A stretch of 64,000 nucleotides of DNA from contig NZ_RZNX01000001.1 in the NCBI RefSeq assembly GCF_003994465.1, positions 620,001-684,000 on the forward strand, read 5' to 3'. Below are positions 43,277-53,087 of this stretch, in pieces. Under the pieces are notes generated by a model. The model was not told where the DNA came from. It searched no databases and saw only the letters and a list, made by a program, of their open reading frames with translations. How positions within the stretch are numbered: the first letter of the stretch is position 1; each line of letters opens with the position of its first letter. A program made the position numbers and the translations under genes. Source of the stretch: Paenibacillus zeisoli (GTDB taxonomy: Bacteria; Bacillota; Bacilli; Paenibacillales; Paenibacillaceae).

Positions 43277-43307
43277 AAAAAAAAAGGACGAAGCCAGCGC
43301 TTCGTCC
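43277..43307 (-). terminator. Terminator of prohibitin-like gene
   Basis: A perfect 9-bp stem GGACGAAGC/GCTTCGTCC with a 4-base loop is followed by nine T residues in the minus direction, 25 bases past the stop. Confidence 0.95.
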
Positions 43308-43331
43308 CATGAATAATTTCTATTAACTCTT

Positions 43332-44168
43332 CTACTTGCCACTCAGCGAGTTAACATCAATAAATGGAGTTGCCCCGCCGGTAACCTGCGGCATTTGACC
43401 ATTCCACTTCTCAATCGCCTTTTCCTGAATTTCAATCTGCTTCAGCTGCACGAGTTCAGGTGTAACTTCCTGCTTCTTCAGCTTCAGAGACTGCGCTTCC
43501 GCTTGGGCCTGAGCAATCTTCTGCTTGGCTTCAATTTCAATACGCTTAAGGTCATTCTCAGCTTTCAGTGCCTGTTGCTGGGCAACCTGCTTAGCTTCAA
43601 TCGACTGATTAAATGCTTCGGAGAACTTGAAGTTAACGATATTAATATCGTTCACAACCAGGTCATATTTCGAGAGACGCTTGGTCAGGTGCTCACTAAT
43701 TTCCCCTGCTACAACATCCCGCTTGGCGATCAAGTCCTCAGCCGGGTATCTTGCAGTAACTTCCTTCACAATCTCCTGAATTGCCGGATTAATAATGACC
43801 TGATCGAAATTGCCTCCGATATTATTCATCAGGTTATACACCGAATCCTTGTTCACGGAATAGTTCACGGCAACATGGGTGGATACCGGCTGTAAGTCCT
43901 TGGATGACGCGGTCGTGTCGGTCTCCGCCTTGCTTACTTGAACATTAACCTGAATAATCGTCTGAACGAACGGAATCTTTAGATGAATACCCGGCGTTAA
44001 AACATTGTCATTCAGCTTCCCAAAAGTCTTGTACAGTCCAACATGTCCATAGGTAACGGTAGCATAAGAATTAACTCCCACAATAATTGCCGCTACTGCA
44101 ATGACAATGGCAGCGATCCCTACTCTTAGATTGCCTGTTCTCTTCTTCGGTTCTGTTTCTGGATTCAC
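43332..44168 (-). CDS. Prohibitin/SPFH-domain membrane protein
   Basis: A 278-residue protein with one N-terminal membrane helix (about residues 13-33), an SPFH/prohibitin domain (about 35-195, VGLYKTFGKLNDNVLTPGIHLKIPF) and a coiled-coil rich in Ala, Gln, Glu and Lys (about 190-245). Such proteins form large ring assemblies in lipid microdomains or act as chaperones for membrane proteins. Start GTG 44168 has GGAGGG 6 bases upstream. No NfeD-type partner is adjacent. Confidence 0.92.
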   Translation of the reverse strand: MNPETEPKKRTGNLRVGIAAIVIAVAAIIVGVNSYATVTYGHVGLYKTFGKLNDNVLTPGIHLKIPFVQTIIQVNVQVSKAETDTTASSKDLQPVSTHVAVNYSVNKDSVYNLMNNIGGNFDQVIINPAIQEIVKEVTARYPAEDLIAKRDVVAGEISEHLTKRLSKYDLVVNDINIVNFKFSEAFNQSIEAKQVAQQQALKAENDLKRIEIEAKQKIAQAQAEAQSLKLKKQEVTPELVQLKQIEIQEKAIEKWNGQMPQVTGGATPFIDVNSLSGK

Positions 44169-44209
44169 AGATATCCCTCCACTGGTCTATAGGTCTATTC
44201 CGCTTTATC

Positions 44210-44235
44210 AAAAGCGTACTTACCCAATAGTACGC
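44210..44235 (-). terminator. Terminator of YlmA-type ATPase gene
   Basis: A 7-bp stem GCGTACT/AGTACGC with an 8-base loop is followed by TTTTG in the minus direction, about 40 bases past the ATPase stop. Confidence 0.55.
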
Positions 44236-44274
44236 AGTCGTCCAGAGAAAGTGGCAAATTAGGGAAATAATTCT

Positions 44275-45054
44275 TTATTTTTTTGACAGCCAGGCACGAT
44301 CTTGATTCCATAACACATGTACAGGCATTTCGAAGAATTCAGATAAGCTCTCATTCTCCAGCACTTCCTTGGTATACCCCGAGGCGAACACTTCGCCTCT
44401 GCGGATCAGCAGCGTCTTGCTGAAGATCGGCAGAATCTCTTCCGTGTGATGGGTGACATATAAGAGATGAGGCGCATCCGGCTGCTTCGACAGCTCTTCG
44501 ATACTATCCAGCAAGCCTTCTTTGGAGATAAAATCAAGTCCGTTCGCGGCTTCATCCAGAATGAGTAGCTTGGGAGAACCCATCAGGGCACGCGCGATGA
44601 GCAGCTTCTGCTTCTCCCCTTGAGAACAAGTCTGGTAGGAGCGGCCTGCTAGATGGGAACATCTCAGTTGTTCCATTAGCTGCTTAGCTCGGTTATAGTC
44701 CTCTGCAGAAGGCTTCTCATACAGTCCTATGGAGGCAAATTTGCCGCTTACCACCAAATCCTCGGCCTTCTCATTTCCATACAGCTTCTCTTGAAGGGAG
44801 GAGCTGACCCATCCGATGGATCTCCGCAGATGCCGGATATCCACCTCTCCAAACTTTTCACCCAGCACCGAAATCTCACCTTGGGTTGGCCAAATATAAC
44901 CGTTCAGCATATTTAACAAGGTCGTTTTGCCGGAACCGTTAAGACCTAGAAGAGCCCAATTCTCGCCCTTAGAGACCGTCCAGTTCACACCTTTGAGTAC
45001 AGTTTTACCTTCTCTAAACCATGAGACATTCTTCATCTCAATAATATGTTCCAT
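44275..45054 (-). CDS. ABC ATPase, YlmA/ModF-like
   Basis: A 259-residue stand-alone ABC ATPase similar to B. subtilis YlmA. It has Walker A GLNGSGKTT, a Q-loop region RRSIGWVSSSLQEKLYG, the signature variant CSQGEKQKLLIARAL, Walker B LLILDEAANGLD and an H-loop VTHHTEEI. The DEAANGLD and SSSLQ forms are typical of this orphan group. No permease gene is adjacent, so its partner is unknown. It is divergent from the acetyltransferase gene. Confidence 0.88.
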   Translation of the reverse strand: MEHIIEMKNVSWFREGKTVLKGVNWTVSKGENWALLGLNGSGKTTLLNMLNGYIWPTQGEISVLGEKFGEVDIRHLRRSIGWVSSSLQEKLYGNEKAEDLVVSGKFASIGLYEKPSAEDYNRAKQLMEQLRCSHLAGRSYQTCSQGEKQKLLIARALMGSPKLLILDEAANGLDFISKEGLLDSIEELSKQPDAPHLLYVTHHTEEILPIFSKTLLIRRGEVFASGYTKEVLENESLSEFFEMPVHVLWNQDRAWLSKK

Positions 45055-45225
45055 TTACCGCATCCTCCTGCTCCCTGTCATCGTTATTTCCAAACTACCC
45101 CTGGAGCGGGATACTTGTCAACTCACATGCTGGAGCACTTCTCCATATTTTGTCTGTGCCCACCCGGTTCATTCCGTTAAAATCAAGGTGTTACCACGCA
45201 ATCCTTTACTCCAGGAGGAAACTGT

Positions 45226-46080
45226 ATGCTCACGAACACTCAGTGGGACCAAATTGCTGAATTGGAACAAATCTGCAACCATCATGACGGGATTCATCTG
45301 AAACTCAACTGGGACATGTTAAAAGCCCGGAGACCTGACCAAAAGGATGATTATTTCGTTATTCGCGACGAACATATTGTCGGTTTTCTTGGCTTGTATT
45401 GCTTTGGCAAAAAAATCGAGGTATGCGGCATGGTTCATCCGGATTATCGGCGTCAGGGCCTCTTCTCTTCCATGTTAGAACAAGCACTCCCTAGAGAGAG
45501 ACGCGAAGGCCTAGAGGAAATATTATTAAATGCACCAGCAAATTCAATCTCTGCAAAAGGGCTGCTCCAGTCGCTGGATGTCCAGTTTGCCTTCTCAGAA
45601 TATCAAATGACTTATTTGGGCGATAACGAGAAACCGCCGAAATATGTTCCCGGCTCACCATCAGCTCACCTGCGTCCCGCTATCCGCTCGGACCGGGCAG
45701 ATTTAATCCGGCTGGACGAGGTCTGTTTTGATTATTCCAAGTATGCCGCTGAACAATATTATGAGGCGACTCTGGATGCACCGGATTCCGTTACCTACAT
45801 CATTGAAGCTGGCGATCGGACCGCAGGAAAAGTTAGATTGGTGTATGAAGATGAGATCAGCTGGATCTACGGACTGGCCATATATCCGGAATACCGCAGA
45901 CAAGGTATCGCAAGACAGGTTCTTCAGCAGTTGCTCGAGCAAGAAACCTTATCAGGGCATGGTATTCGTCTGGAGGTAGCCCTGAATAATCCTGCAGCAA
46001 TGAAATTGTATCAATCTGTCGGCTTTCAAGTAACAGAGGTCCAGGATTATTACCGATACGGCTCCTTTCTCCCTCGATAA
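45226..46080 (+). CDS. GNAT family N-acetyltransferase (two domains)
   Basis: A 284-residue protein with two GNAT folds. The first spans about residues 5-120 (HPDYRRQGLFSSML as the acetyl-CoA loop). The second spans about residues 145-280 (AIYPEYRRQGIARQVLQQLL, with LEVALNNPAAMKLYQSVGFQ). AGGAGG precedes the ATG by 7 bases. The acceptor substrate is unknown. It is followed at 70 bases by the methyltransferase gene. Confidence 0.88.
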   Translation: MLTNTQWDQIAELEQICNHHDGIHLKLNWDMLKARRPDQKDDYFVIRDEHIVGFLGLYCFGKKIEVCGMVHPDYRRQGLFSSMLEQALPRERREGLEEILLNAPANSISAKGLLQSLDVQFAFSEYQMTYLGDNEKPPKYVPGSPSAHLRPAIRSDRADLIRLDEVCFDYSKYAAEQYYEATLDAPDSVTYIIEAGDRTAGKVRLVYEDEISWIYGLAIYPEYRRQGIARQVLQQLLEQETLSGHGIRLEVALNNPAAMKLYQSVGFQVTEVQDYYRYGSFLPR

Positions 46081-46150
46081 TATGGCATCAGATACGCAAA
46101 ATAAGGTACAATAAAGTCTAAATGAATTTTACCGAAGGATGGAGCATGTT

Positions 46151-47014
46151 ATGTATATCGCAAATGATTGGAAAGACTACGAAGTCATCGATACCGGGAA
46201 CGGAGAAAAGCTGGAGCGTTGGGGAGATGTAATCCTCCGCCGTCCGGATCCTCAGATCATCTGGCCGATCCAGCAGGAGAATCAAGAGTGGAGAGATGTT
46301 CATGGCCATTATCACCGCAGCTCTTCAGGCGGCGGCGAGTGGGAAATGAAGAAGAAACTCCCTGAACGCTGGACGATTTCTTATGACAAATTGAAATTTC
46401 ATATTAAGCCTACGAACTTTAAGCATACCGGATTATTCCCTGAACAAGCGGCCAACTGGAGCTGGATGATGGACAAGATCTCGAATGCTGGACGGCCGAT
46501 TAACGTACTGAATCTATTTGCCTACACCGGTGGAGCTACGGTCGCTGCGGCATCCGCAGGAGCATCCGTAGTCCATGTAGATGCCGCTAAAGGCATGGTG
46601 CAGTGGGCTAAAGAGAATCTCCAATTATCTGGACTCGGCGACCGTCCGGTGCGCTTCATCACCGATGATGTATTTAAGTTCGTTCAGCGCGAGCAGCGAC
46701 GCGGCAGCCGTTATGATGCGATAATCATGGACCCTCCTTCTTATGGACGCGGCCCTGGTGGTGAGATGTGGAAGCTCGAAACGAGTCTGTACCCTTTTGT
46801 GGAGTCCTGCCTCTCCATTCTGTCGGATCAACCGTTATTTATGCTGATCAACTCTTATACGACCGGAATCTCGCCAACTGTACTCACCAATATTCTAAAC
46901 ATGACGGTGAAGAAAAGATTCGGCGGACGGATCTCATCAGGGGAGCTAGGCCTGCCGATTACCCGTTCAGGACTCAATCTGCCATGCGGAATATTGGGAC
47001 GATGGGAGGAGTAG
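46151..47014 (+). CDS. Class I SAM-dependent rRNA methyltransferase (RlmI/RlmK-like)
   Basis: A methyltransferase of about 287 residues of the COG1092/PF10672 group, related to 23S rRNA methyltransferases. The SAM site is VLNLFAYTGGATVAAASAGA, with VDAAKGMVQWAKENL and the catalytic loop IIMDPPSYGRGPGGEMWKLE. I prefer ATG 46151, six bases after GGAG. An in-frame ATG at 46139 directly abuts GAAGG. It lacks the N-terminal PUA domain of RlmI, so its target may differ. It is 6 bases before a pseudouridine synthase gene, suggesting an RNA-modification pair. Confidence 0.85.
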   Translation: MYIANDWKDYEVIDTGNGEKLERWGDVILRRPDPQIIWPIQQENQEWRDVHGHYHRSSSGGGEWEMKKKLPERWTISYDKLKFHIKPTNFKHTGLFPEQAANWSWMMDKISNAGRPINVLNLFAYTGGATVAAASAGASVVHVDAAKGMVQWAKENLQLSGLGDRPVRFITDDVFKFVQREQRRGSRYDAIIMDPPSYGRGPGGEMWKLETSLYPFVESCLSILSDQPLFMLINSYTTGISPTVLTNILNMTVKKRFGGRISSGELGLPITRSGLNLPCGILGRWEE

Positions 47015-47020
47015 CTCCCC

Positions 47021-47746
47021 ATGTGTGCTAGTGAGCAATCGCCCATACCCATCCTATATGAAGATAATCACCTTCTAGGAATTGTAAAGCCAGTCAATGT
47101 GCTATCCCAGGAGGATGCCTCGGGGGATCCCGATCTTCTTACCCTGCTCAAACAGGACCTTAAGGAACGGTATCAGAAGCCTGGCAATGTCTATCTAGGA
47201 CTTGTACACCGGCTGGACCGGCCCGTGGGGGGAGCGATGATCTTTGCCAAGACTTCCAAGGCAGCTTCCAGACTGTCCGAGGCTGTGCGAAGCCGGTCAT
47301 TTAGCAAGACCTATCTAGCGGTAGTTCATGGCTCACCTGCGGCGTCCGCTGGCCGCTTGGAAGATACGCTTCTAAAGGATGAACGAACAAATACAGTCCG
47401 TGTTGTACCCAAGGGAACCCCTGGCGGCAAGCACGCCATCCTGGATTACAGGGTACTTGGTCAACTCACGAATGGCTTGAGCCTTATTCAGGTGGAACTA
47501 TTGACTGGAAGATCCCATCAGATCCGTGTGCAGCTTAGCCATCTCGGATGTCCACTGTATGGCGATCAAAAGTATGGAGCCAAGTTGAACAAGCCTGGAC
47601 AACAGCTGGCTCTTTGGTCCGCGTATGTCGGCTTCCCACACCCAATTACTAAAGAACCGGTCGCACTTGTCTCCATACCTCCGGATGAATTCCCTTGGAA
47701 TCACTGGCCCAGATCACGGTATGATCAAGCAGGCCGGTCTTTCTAG
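47021..47746 (+). CDS. RluA-family pseudouridine synthase
   Basis: A 241-residue pseudouridine synthase that isomerises uridines in rRNA or tRNA. The catalytic aspartate lies in the motif HRLDRPVGGAMIFAKT (about residues 65-80), and the substrate-binding GRSHQIRVQLSHLGCPLYGD is present. No S4 domain is seen, so it is a short RluA/RluC-type core. GGGAGGAG lies before the ATG at rather long spacing. It is downstream of, and probably co-transcribed with, the methyltransferase gene. Confidence 0.92.
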   Translation: MCASEQSPIPILYEDNHLLGIVKPVNVLSQEDASGDPDLLTLLKQDLKERYQKPGNVYLGLVHRLDRPVGGAMIFAKTSKAASRLSEAVRSRSFSKTYLAVVHGSPAASAGRLEDTLLKDERTNTVRVVPKGTPGGKHAILDYRVLGQLTNGLSLIQVELLTGRSHQIRVQLSHLGCPLYGDQKYGAKLNKPGQQLALWSAYVGFPHPITKEPVALVSIPPDEFPWNHWPRSRYDQAGRSF

Positions 47747-47777
47747 AAGAACCGTATTAGCGGCTTTTATATTTGAA

Positions 47778-47817
47778 GAAAGAGCCTAAGCCAACTGGCT
47801 TAAGCTCTTTCTTTATT
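47778..47817 (+). terminator. Terminator after pseudouridine synthase gene
   Basis: A long stem (GAAAGAGC and TAAGCCA with TGGCTTA and GCTCTTTC, one mismatch) is followed by TTTATTT on the plus strand. It also covers the last codons of the converging MarR gene. Confidence 0.8.
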
Positions 47818-48237
47818 TAATACAGTCTCATTGGACGAGGTAATCTTACCCAGAAGGAAGATCAGCAGCTGTTGATTATGGGATGAGATCTGATCCAGAA
47901 CATTTCCTAAGAAGTCATTACGAATCTGGAGTCCCCGGTTCGTCTCTTCTCTCCCCTTCTCCGTGATGGAGATCCATACAATTCTTCGGTCCTCCAGATC
48001 TCTCTCTCTTGTGATCAAACCCGCCTTCTCCATTCGATCCAGAAGCATAGTTACCGCTGCTGGAGTCGTAGCCAGATAAGGAATTAAGTCGGAAGGCTTC
48101 ATCTTCTTGTTCTCCTCAAGGAGTTCTAATACAGAGAGCTGGGCTCCAGTAAGTGATGGTGAAAGCTCCGACTCCATGTGCATCTGGTAGTTCTTGGTTA
48201 GCTTGGCCCACAAGCGGGCGAAATCCTGCGTGTACAT
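47800..48237 (-). CDS. MarR-family transcriptional regulator
   Basis: A 145-residue dimeric winged-helix regulator. The DNA-binding part includes LTGAQLSVLELL, MKPSDLIPYLATTPAAVTMLLDRMEKAGLI and the wing RERDLEDRRIVWISITEKG. GGGGG precedes the ATG by about 6 bases. No obvious target gene is divergent; it lies between the pseudouridine synthase gene and parC. Whether it acts on the exporter operators at 40.2 kb cannot be told. Confidence 0.9.
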   Translation of the reverse strand: MYTQDFARLWAKLTKNYQMHMESELSPSLTGAQLSVLELLEENKKMKPSDLIPYLATTPAAVTMLLDRMEKAGLITRERDLEDRRIVWISITEKGREETNRGLQIRNDFLGNVLDQISSHNQQLLIFLLGKITSSNETVLNKERA

Positions 48238-48446
48238 TAAATCCCCCCGTTATCAACAGATCACAAGTCGCTCATGTGTTACTTCATCAGATAAACCTTT
48301 CGCCACCGAGCATCAATTTCCTTCTGCTATGATCCAATTTTCTCCAAATACTTCCGTTCTCCCTCTAAATGAGCAACTTTGTACTCGCATTTTCAGCAAG
48401 CATGGCACAAGTCAATTTGAAATACAGCCTGAACATGTCCGCACAT

Positions 48447-48484
48447 AAAAAGCCCTCCCAGCCGTAATACGGCAGGAAGGGCTT
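48447..48484 (-). terminator. Terminator of parEC operon
   Basis: A long stem based on AAGCCCTTCC.GCCGT / ACGGC.GGGAGGGCTT is followed by TTTTATG in the minus direction, 10 bases past the parC stop. Confidence 0.88.
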
Positions 48485-48491
48485 GTCTAAT

Positions 48492-50927
48492 CTATGATTT
48501 GCTAACTAGCAGATCAACGATTTCATCGTTCTTATCCATTGGGCTCATGGCTTTACCAATCGATTTGCGGTCCATGATCGGAGCCTGTTCAGAGTTAAAT
48601 GTAAAGGTACGGCCTTCTTTGATCACTGCAGTAATCTGCAGTGGTTCTCTGCAGAAATAGGCACCGGCAATCCGGCTGCCATTTGGCTTCACACGCTTGC
48701 CTTCCTTGAACTCAAAGGACTGAATCCCCTTACCACCACGTGTTTGGGTAGGGTAATCCAGCAGCAGAGATCTTTTCGCAAAACCAAGGTCTGATATTAC
48801 GAGGACTTCCCCTTCTTCCCCTTCAACCCACAAGGCAGCAGCAACTTCATCATCTTCACGAAGCTGTATACCCCGAACTCCTCCGGAGACTCTGCCCATG
48901 GAACTAACCTCTTGCTCTTTGAATCGGATTGCCATACCCAGCTTACTAATCAGGAAAACATCCTGCATATTGCGGCTCAGCGTAACCGAGATGACTGTGT
49001 CTTCAGCACCCAGCTTCGCAGCGGCAATAGCTCCAGAGCGCTTGGATTGGTATTCTTTTAACTCTGTTCGTTTCACCTGTCCCCGCTTGGTTACGAAGAC
49101 AAGGCTAGCATCATCCTCAAAGTTCTTGATTGGAATCACACTCACAATCCGATCTTCCTTCGTAAGTGGAATCACGTTGACGATCGCTGTGCCGTTATCT
49201 TTCCATTTGAACTCTGGTACCTGATGAACGGGCAGCAGGAAGTATTGTCCCCGCTGAGTGAAAATCAGCAGGTTCTCCAAAGTATTCACATCAAGAATAT
49301 GCTTGATGTAATCCCCTTCCTTCACACCGGAAGCTTCCCGCTCACCACCGGAACGCGTGAAGGAGAGCATGCTGGTCCGTTTGATGTACCCTTCACCTGA
49401 CAAGGTAACAAGCACATCCTCCTGGGTAACCAGAACTTCCAGATTAACTTTAAGCTCCTCTACCTCGCCCTGAATTTCGGAGCGGCGGTCAATTCCGTAT
49501 TTCTCACGGATTTCAAGAAGTTCCTTCTTGATCACGTTCGTCAGCTTCTTATCGCTCTCCAGGATCGCTCTCAAAGAGTTAATCTTCTTCTGAAGATCAT
49601 CTAGATCCTTCTGCAGGGAGGTAATCTCGAGGTTCGTCAGACGATACAGCTGCAGGGTCAGAATCGCATCAGCCTGGCGCTCCGTAAATCCGAACATCCA
49701 CTGAAGGTTGTTCTGCGCATCCTGCCGATTCTTGGAAGCCTTGATCGCGGCGATTACTTCATCCAGAATGTTAAGAGCCTTAACCAGACCTTCCAACACG
49801 TGTGCACGGTCTTCAGCTTTCTCAAGCTCGTATTTCGTACGGAAAGTCACCACTTCACGCTGATGCGCGATATAGGCTTCCAGCATAGCTTTGATTCCAA
49901 GCTGCTTCGGTGTTTTGTTCACAATAGCAACCATATTAAAGTTATAAGTCACTTGAAGATCGGTCTTCTTGAACAAATAAGCCAATATCCCTTGGGCGTC
50001 CGCTTCCTTCTTCAATTCAACAACAATACGGAGCCCGCCGCGGCCGCTCTCATCACGAACCTCGGCAATGCCTTCAACCTTCTTCTCAAGCCGGATATTC
50101 TCCATGGAAGTAACCAGACGAGATTTGACAATCTGGTAAGGAATCTCGGTGATCACAATCTGCTGCTTGCCGCCACGAAGGGACTCAATCTCCGTTTTGG
50201 CCCGGATATAGATCTTGCCTTTTCCTGTCTCATAAGCATCCCGGATGCCGTTCTCGCCCATAATGATGCCCCCGGTAGGGAAATCAGGGCCTTTAACATA
50301 AGACATAATCTCGTCCAGCTCAATCTGCGGCTTCTCCATGAGTGCAACACAGGCGTCAATAATTTCGCGCAGGTTATGAGTAGGAATCTCTGTAGCGAAG
50401 CCGGACGAAATGCCGCTCACTCCATTAACCAGCAGGTTTGGATAACGTGAGGGCAGAACCACCGGCTCCTTGGTCGTGTTATCAAAATTATCTTTGAACA
50501 GAACCGTACGCTTCTCTATATCTCGCAGCAGCTCCATTGCAATCGGAGACAGCCTTGCTTCTGTATAACGCATAGCTGCAGCCGGGTCGTCATCCTGAGA
50601 GCCCCAGTTCCCGTGACCATCGACCAGGACATGGCCCATCTTCCAAGGCTGAGCCATGCGGACCATTCCTTCATAGATTGAAGAGTCTCCATGCGGGTGG
50701 TAGTTACCCATAACGTCACCGACGGTCTTCGCCGACTTACGATATGGCTTATCCGGAGTGTTAACGGAATCATACATCGCATAAAGGATACGCCGCTGTA
50801 CCGGCTTTAGACCGTCCCGGACATCGGGGATCGCGCGGTCTTGTATAATATATTTGGAATACCGCCCGAAGCGGTCTCCAACAACCTCTTCCAAATAAGC
50901 GGGCAAAAAATTCTCAAGCGAGCTCAT
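48492..50927 (-). CDS. parC: DNA topoisomerase IV subunit A
   Basis: An 811-residue DNA-cleaving subunit of topoisomerase IV, which unlinks daughter chromosomes. The winged-helix domain has [11 protein letters not shown], the quinolone region [10 protein letters not shown] (serine 82 and glutamate 86 equivalent to the wild-type S80/E84 of staphylococcal GrlA) and the catalytic tyrosine Y121 in [11 protein letters not shown]. The C-terminal half is the beta-pinwheel DNA-wrapping domain. It follows parE by 11 bases in one operon. No GyrA-box-like segment was seen, consistent with ParC. Confidence 0.96.
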   Translation of the reverse strand: MSSLENFLPAYLEEVVGDRFGRYSKYIIQDRAIPDVRDGLKPVQRRILYAMYDSVNTPDKPYRKSAKTVGDVMGNYHPHGDSSIYEGMVRMAQPWKMGHVLVDGHGNWGSQDDDPAAAMRYTEARLSPIAMELLRDIEKRTVLFKDNFDNTTKEPVVLPSRYPNLLVNGVSGISSGFATEIPTHNLREIIDACVALMEKPQIELDEIMSYVKGPDFPTGGIIMGENGIRDAYETGKGKIYIRAKTEIESLRGGKQQIVITEIPYQIVKSRLVTSMENIRLEKKVEGIAEVRDESGRGGLRIVVELKKEADAQGILAYLFKKTDLQVTYNFNMVAIVNKTPKQLGIKAMLEAYIAHQREVVTFRTKYELEKAEDRAHVLEGLVKALNILDEVIAAIKASKNRQDAQNNLQWMFGFTERQADAILTLQLYRLTNLEITSLQKDLDDLQKKINSLRAILESDKKLTNVIKKELLEIREKYGIDRRSEIQGEVEELKVNLEVLVTQEDVLVTLSGEGYIKRTSMLSFTRSGGEREASGVKEGDYIKHILDVNTLENLLIFTQRGQYFLLPVHQVPEFKWKDNGTAIVNVIPLTKEDRIVSVIPIKNFEDDASLVFVTKRGQVKRTELKEYQSKRSGAIAAAKLGAEDTVISVTLSRNMQDVFLISKLGMAIRFKEQEVSSMGRVSGGVRGIQLREDDEVAAALWVEGEEGEVLVISDLGFAKRSLLLDYPTQTRGGKGIQSFEFKEGKRVKPNGSRIAGAYFCREPLQITAVIKEGRTFTFNSEQAPIMDRKSIGKAMSPMDKNDEIVDLLVSKS

Positions 50928-50938
50928 TCATTCACCTT

Positions 50939-52918
50939 CTATTCCTCAAACTCTGTGAAATCCACATTCTCCACAATCCAGCGCTTGCGAGGATCGACTT
51001 TATCGCCCATCAGCGTGGACACACGCCGTTCCGCCTTGGCAGTATCCTCAATTTGGACCTGCAGCAGATTGCGGGTCTCCGGATTCATCGTTGTCTCCCA
51101 TAACTGCTCGGGATTCATTTCGCCCAGACCTTTATAACGCTGAAGCTCAAAATTCTTGCCGAACTCCTTCAGATAATTCTGAAGCTGTTCATCCGTCCAG
51201 GCATATCTAGCTGTCTCAAGCTTCCCTGATCGGCGCGTGATCTTATAGAGCGGAGGCTGGGCTATATAGACCCTACCAGCATCAATTAACGGCTTCATAT
51301 AACGGTAAAAGAACGTTAGCAGAAGCACCTGGATATGTGCTCCATCCGTATCGGCATCCGTCATAATGATAATTTTGGAATAATTGCTGTCTTCCACTGC
51401 GAATTCAGTTCCGATTCCTGCCCCAATAGCAGAAATGATATAACGATATTCATCATTCTTCAGGATATCTGCAATCTTTGCTTTCTCCGGATTCATCGGC
51501 TTGCCTTTCAGCGGCAGAATAGCCTGAATCTTGGAATCACGCCCCTGCTTGGCTGAGCCTCCGGCGGAGTCACCTTCTACAATGAACAGCTCTGTGCGAG
51601 TCACGTCCTTGGACTGCGCGGGGGTCAGCTTGCCACCAAGATTGGAGCTTTCACTTCTCTTCTTTCCCGTACGCATTTCATCACGTGCCTTACGAGCCGC
51701 TTCCCGTGCCCTGGAAGCCTGTACCGCCTTCTTAATCAGCACCTGTGCCACTTGAGGATTCTCCTCCAAATACACCTGCATCCTTTCGGATACAATGGAA
51801 TCCACCGTACTTCGTGCAGAGGCACTGCCCAGCTGATCCTTCGTCTGGCCCACAAATTCAACATCGGACATCTTCACACTGATGACAGCCATCATGCCCT
51901 CGCGAAGGTCCGTACCTTCAAGATTCTTATCCTTCTCCTTGAGCATTCCGTTCTTGCGCGCATAATCGTTCATAACCCGCGTGTAAGCAGTCTTGAACCC
52001 GGTCTCATGCGTACCTCCGCCACGTGTGGGAATCGAGTTTACGAAGGAGGCCAGGGTCTCGGTGTACCCTGCATTGTACTGCAGCGCAACTTCAACCTCG
52101 ACATCCTCTTTCTCGCCCAGAAAATGAATAACATCATGAAGGACATCCTTGCCTTCATTCAGGAACTGTACGAATTGTCTTGCTCCGCCCTCATAAAAAA
52201 ACTCGTCGGAACGGTCAGACCGCTCATCCTTCAGAACCACTTTCAGGCCCGAATTCAGAAAAGCAATCTCCTGCAAACGTTCCGCGAGTGTATCATAATT
52301 CAGTCCAATGCCACCTTGAAAAACTCGGATATCCGGTTTGAATGTAATCTTCGATCCGGTTCGGTTCGTATTACCCAAGACTTCAAGACCAGTAACAGGT
52401 TCACCTACGTGTTCTATTCCCTTCGCGTCCACCCAATATTCAAAGCGCTGCTTGTGAATTTTTCCTTCCCGGAAAATTTCGACCTCCAGCCACTCGGACA
52501 AAGCATTAGTTACTGATGCACCCACACCATGTAGTCCACCGGACTTCTTGTAGCCGGCTCCGCCGAATTTCCCTCCGGCATGGAGAATAGTGAAGACGAC
52601 CTGAGGGGTAGGAATTCCTGTCTTATGCATCCCTGTCGGGATACCTCGGCCGTTATCAAATACGGTAATAGAACCGTCCTTGTGCAAAGTAATATCAATT
52701 CGCGAACAGAATTTGGCGAGATGCTCGTCCACTGCATTATCCACGATTTCCCATACGAGATGGTGTAGGCCCGACGAGCTTGTACTCCCAATATACATAC
52801 CTGGCCGCTTGCGAACTGCGACTAGCCCTTCGAGCACTTGAATGTCGTCTGCTCCGTAACCCTCTGAGCCATTTCCGCCCATAGGTCCCTCAGCAAACAA
52901 ATCGATCTGGTCGACCAT
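50939..52918 (-). CDS. parE: DNA topoisomerase IV subunit B
   Basis: A 659-residue ATPase subunit of topoisomerase IV. The GHKL domain shows EIVDNAVDEHL, DNGRGIPTGMHKTG and GLHGVGASVTNALS. The transducer is followed by the TOPRIM domain with EGDSAGGSAKQGRD and DADTDGAHI, and the PLYKI and RYKGLGEM segments near the C-terminus. GGAGGAG precedes the ATG. It is translated just before parC. The 660-residue length and pairing with parC identify it as ParE rather than GyrB. Confidence 0.95.
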   Translation of the reverse strand: MVDQIDLFAEGPMGGNGSEGYGADDIQVLEGLVAVRKRPGMYIGSTSSSGLHHLVWEIVDNAVDEHLAKFCSRIDITLHKDGSITVFDNGRGIPTGMHKTGIPTPQVVFTILHAGGKFGGAGYKKSGGLHGVGASVTNALSEWLEVEIFREGKIHKQRFEYWVDAKGIEHVGEPVTGLEVLGNTNRTGSKITFKPDIRVFQGGIGLNYDTLAERLQEIAFLNSGLKVVLKDERSDRSDEFFYEGGARQFVQFLNEGKDVLHDVIHFLGEKEDVEVEVALQYNAGYTETLASFVNSIPTRGGGTHETGFKTAYTRVMNDYARKNGMLKEKDKNLEGTDLREGMMAVISVKMSDVEFVGQTKDQLGSASARSTVDSIVSERMQVYLEENPQVAQVLIKKAVQASRAREAARKARDEMRTGKKRSESSNLGGKLTPAQSKDVTRTELFIVEGDSAGGSAKQGRDSKIQAILPLKGKPMNPEKAKIADILKNDEYRYIISAIGAGIGTEFAVEDSNYSKIIIMTDADTDGAHIQVLLLTFFYRYMKPLIDAGRVYIAQPPLYKITRRSGKLETARYAWTDEQLQNYLKEFGKNFELQRYKGLGEMNPEQLWETTMNPETRNLLQVQIEDTAKAERRVSTLMGDKVDPRKRWIVENVDFTEFEE

Positions 52919-53087
52919 TCATGCTCCTCCTTTATTTACACTTTATGTATACAATGAACCGAAGCTGCTATACCCCCGGAAAATGCTATCATCCGATAAC
53001 CTTCCCCAAGGGAGAGTCTTCAACAGTTACACTGTATTAACAAAACCCGTCAAAATGCAAACAGATGTTTTGTTATCCTTGTCCATT

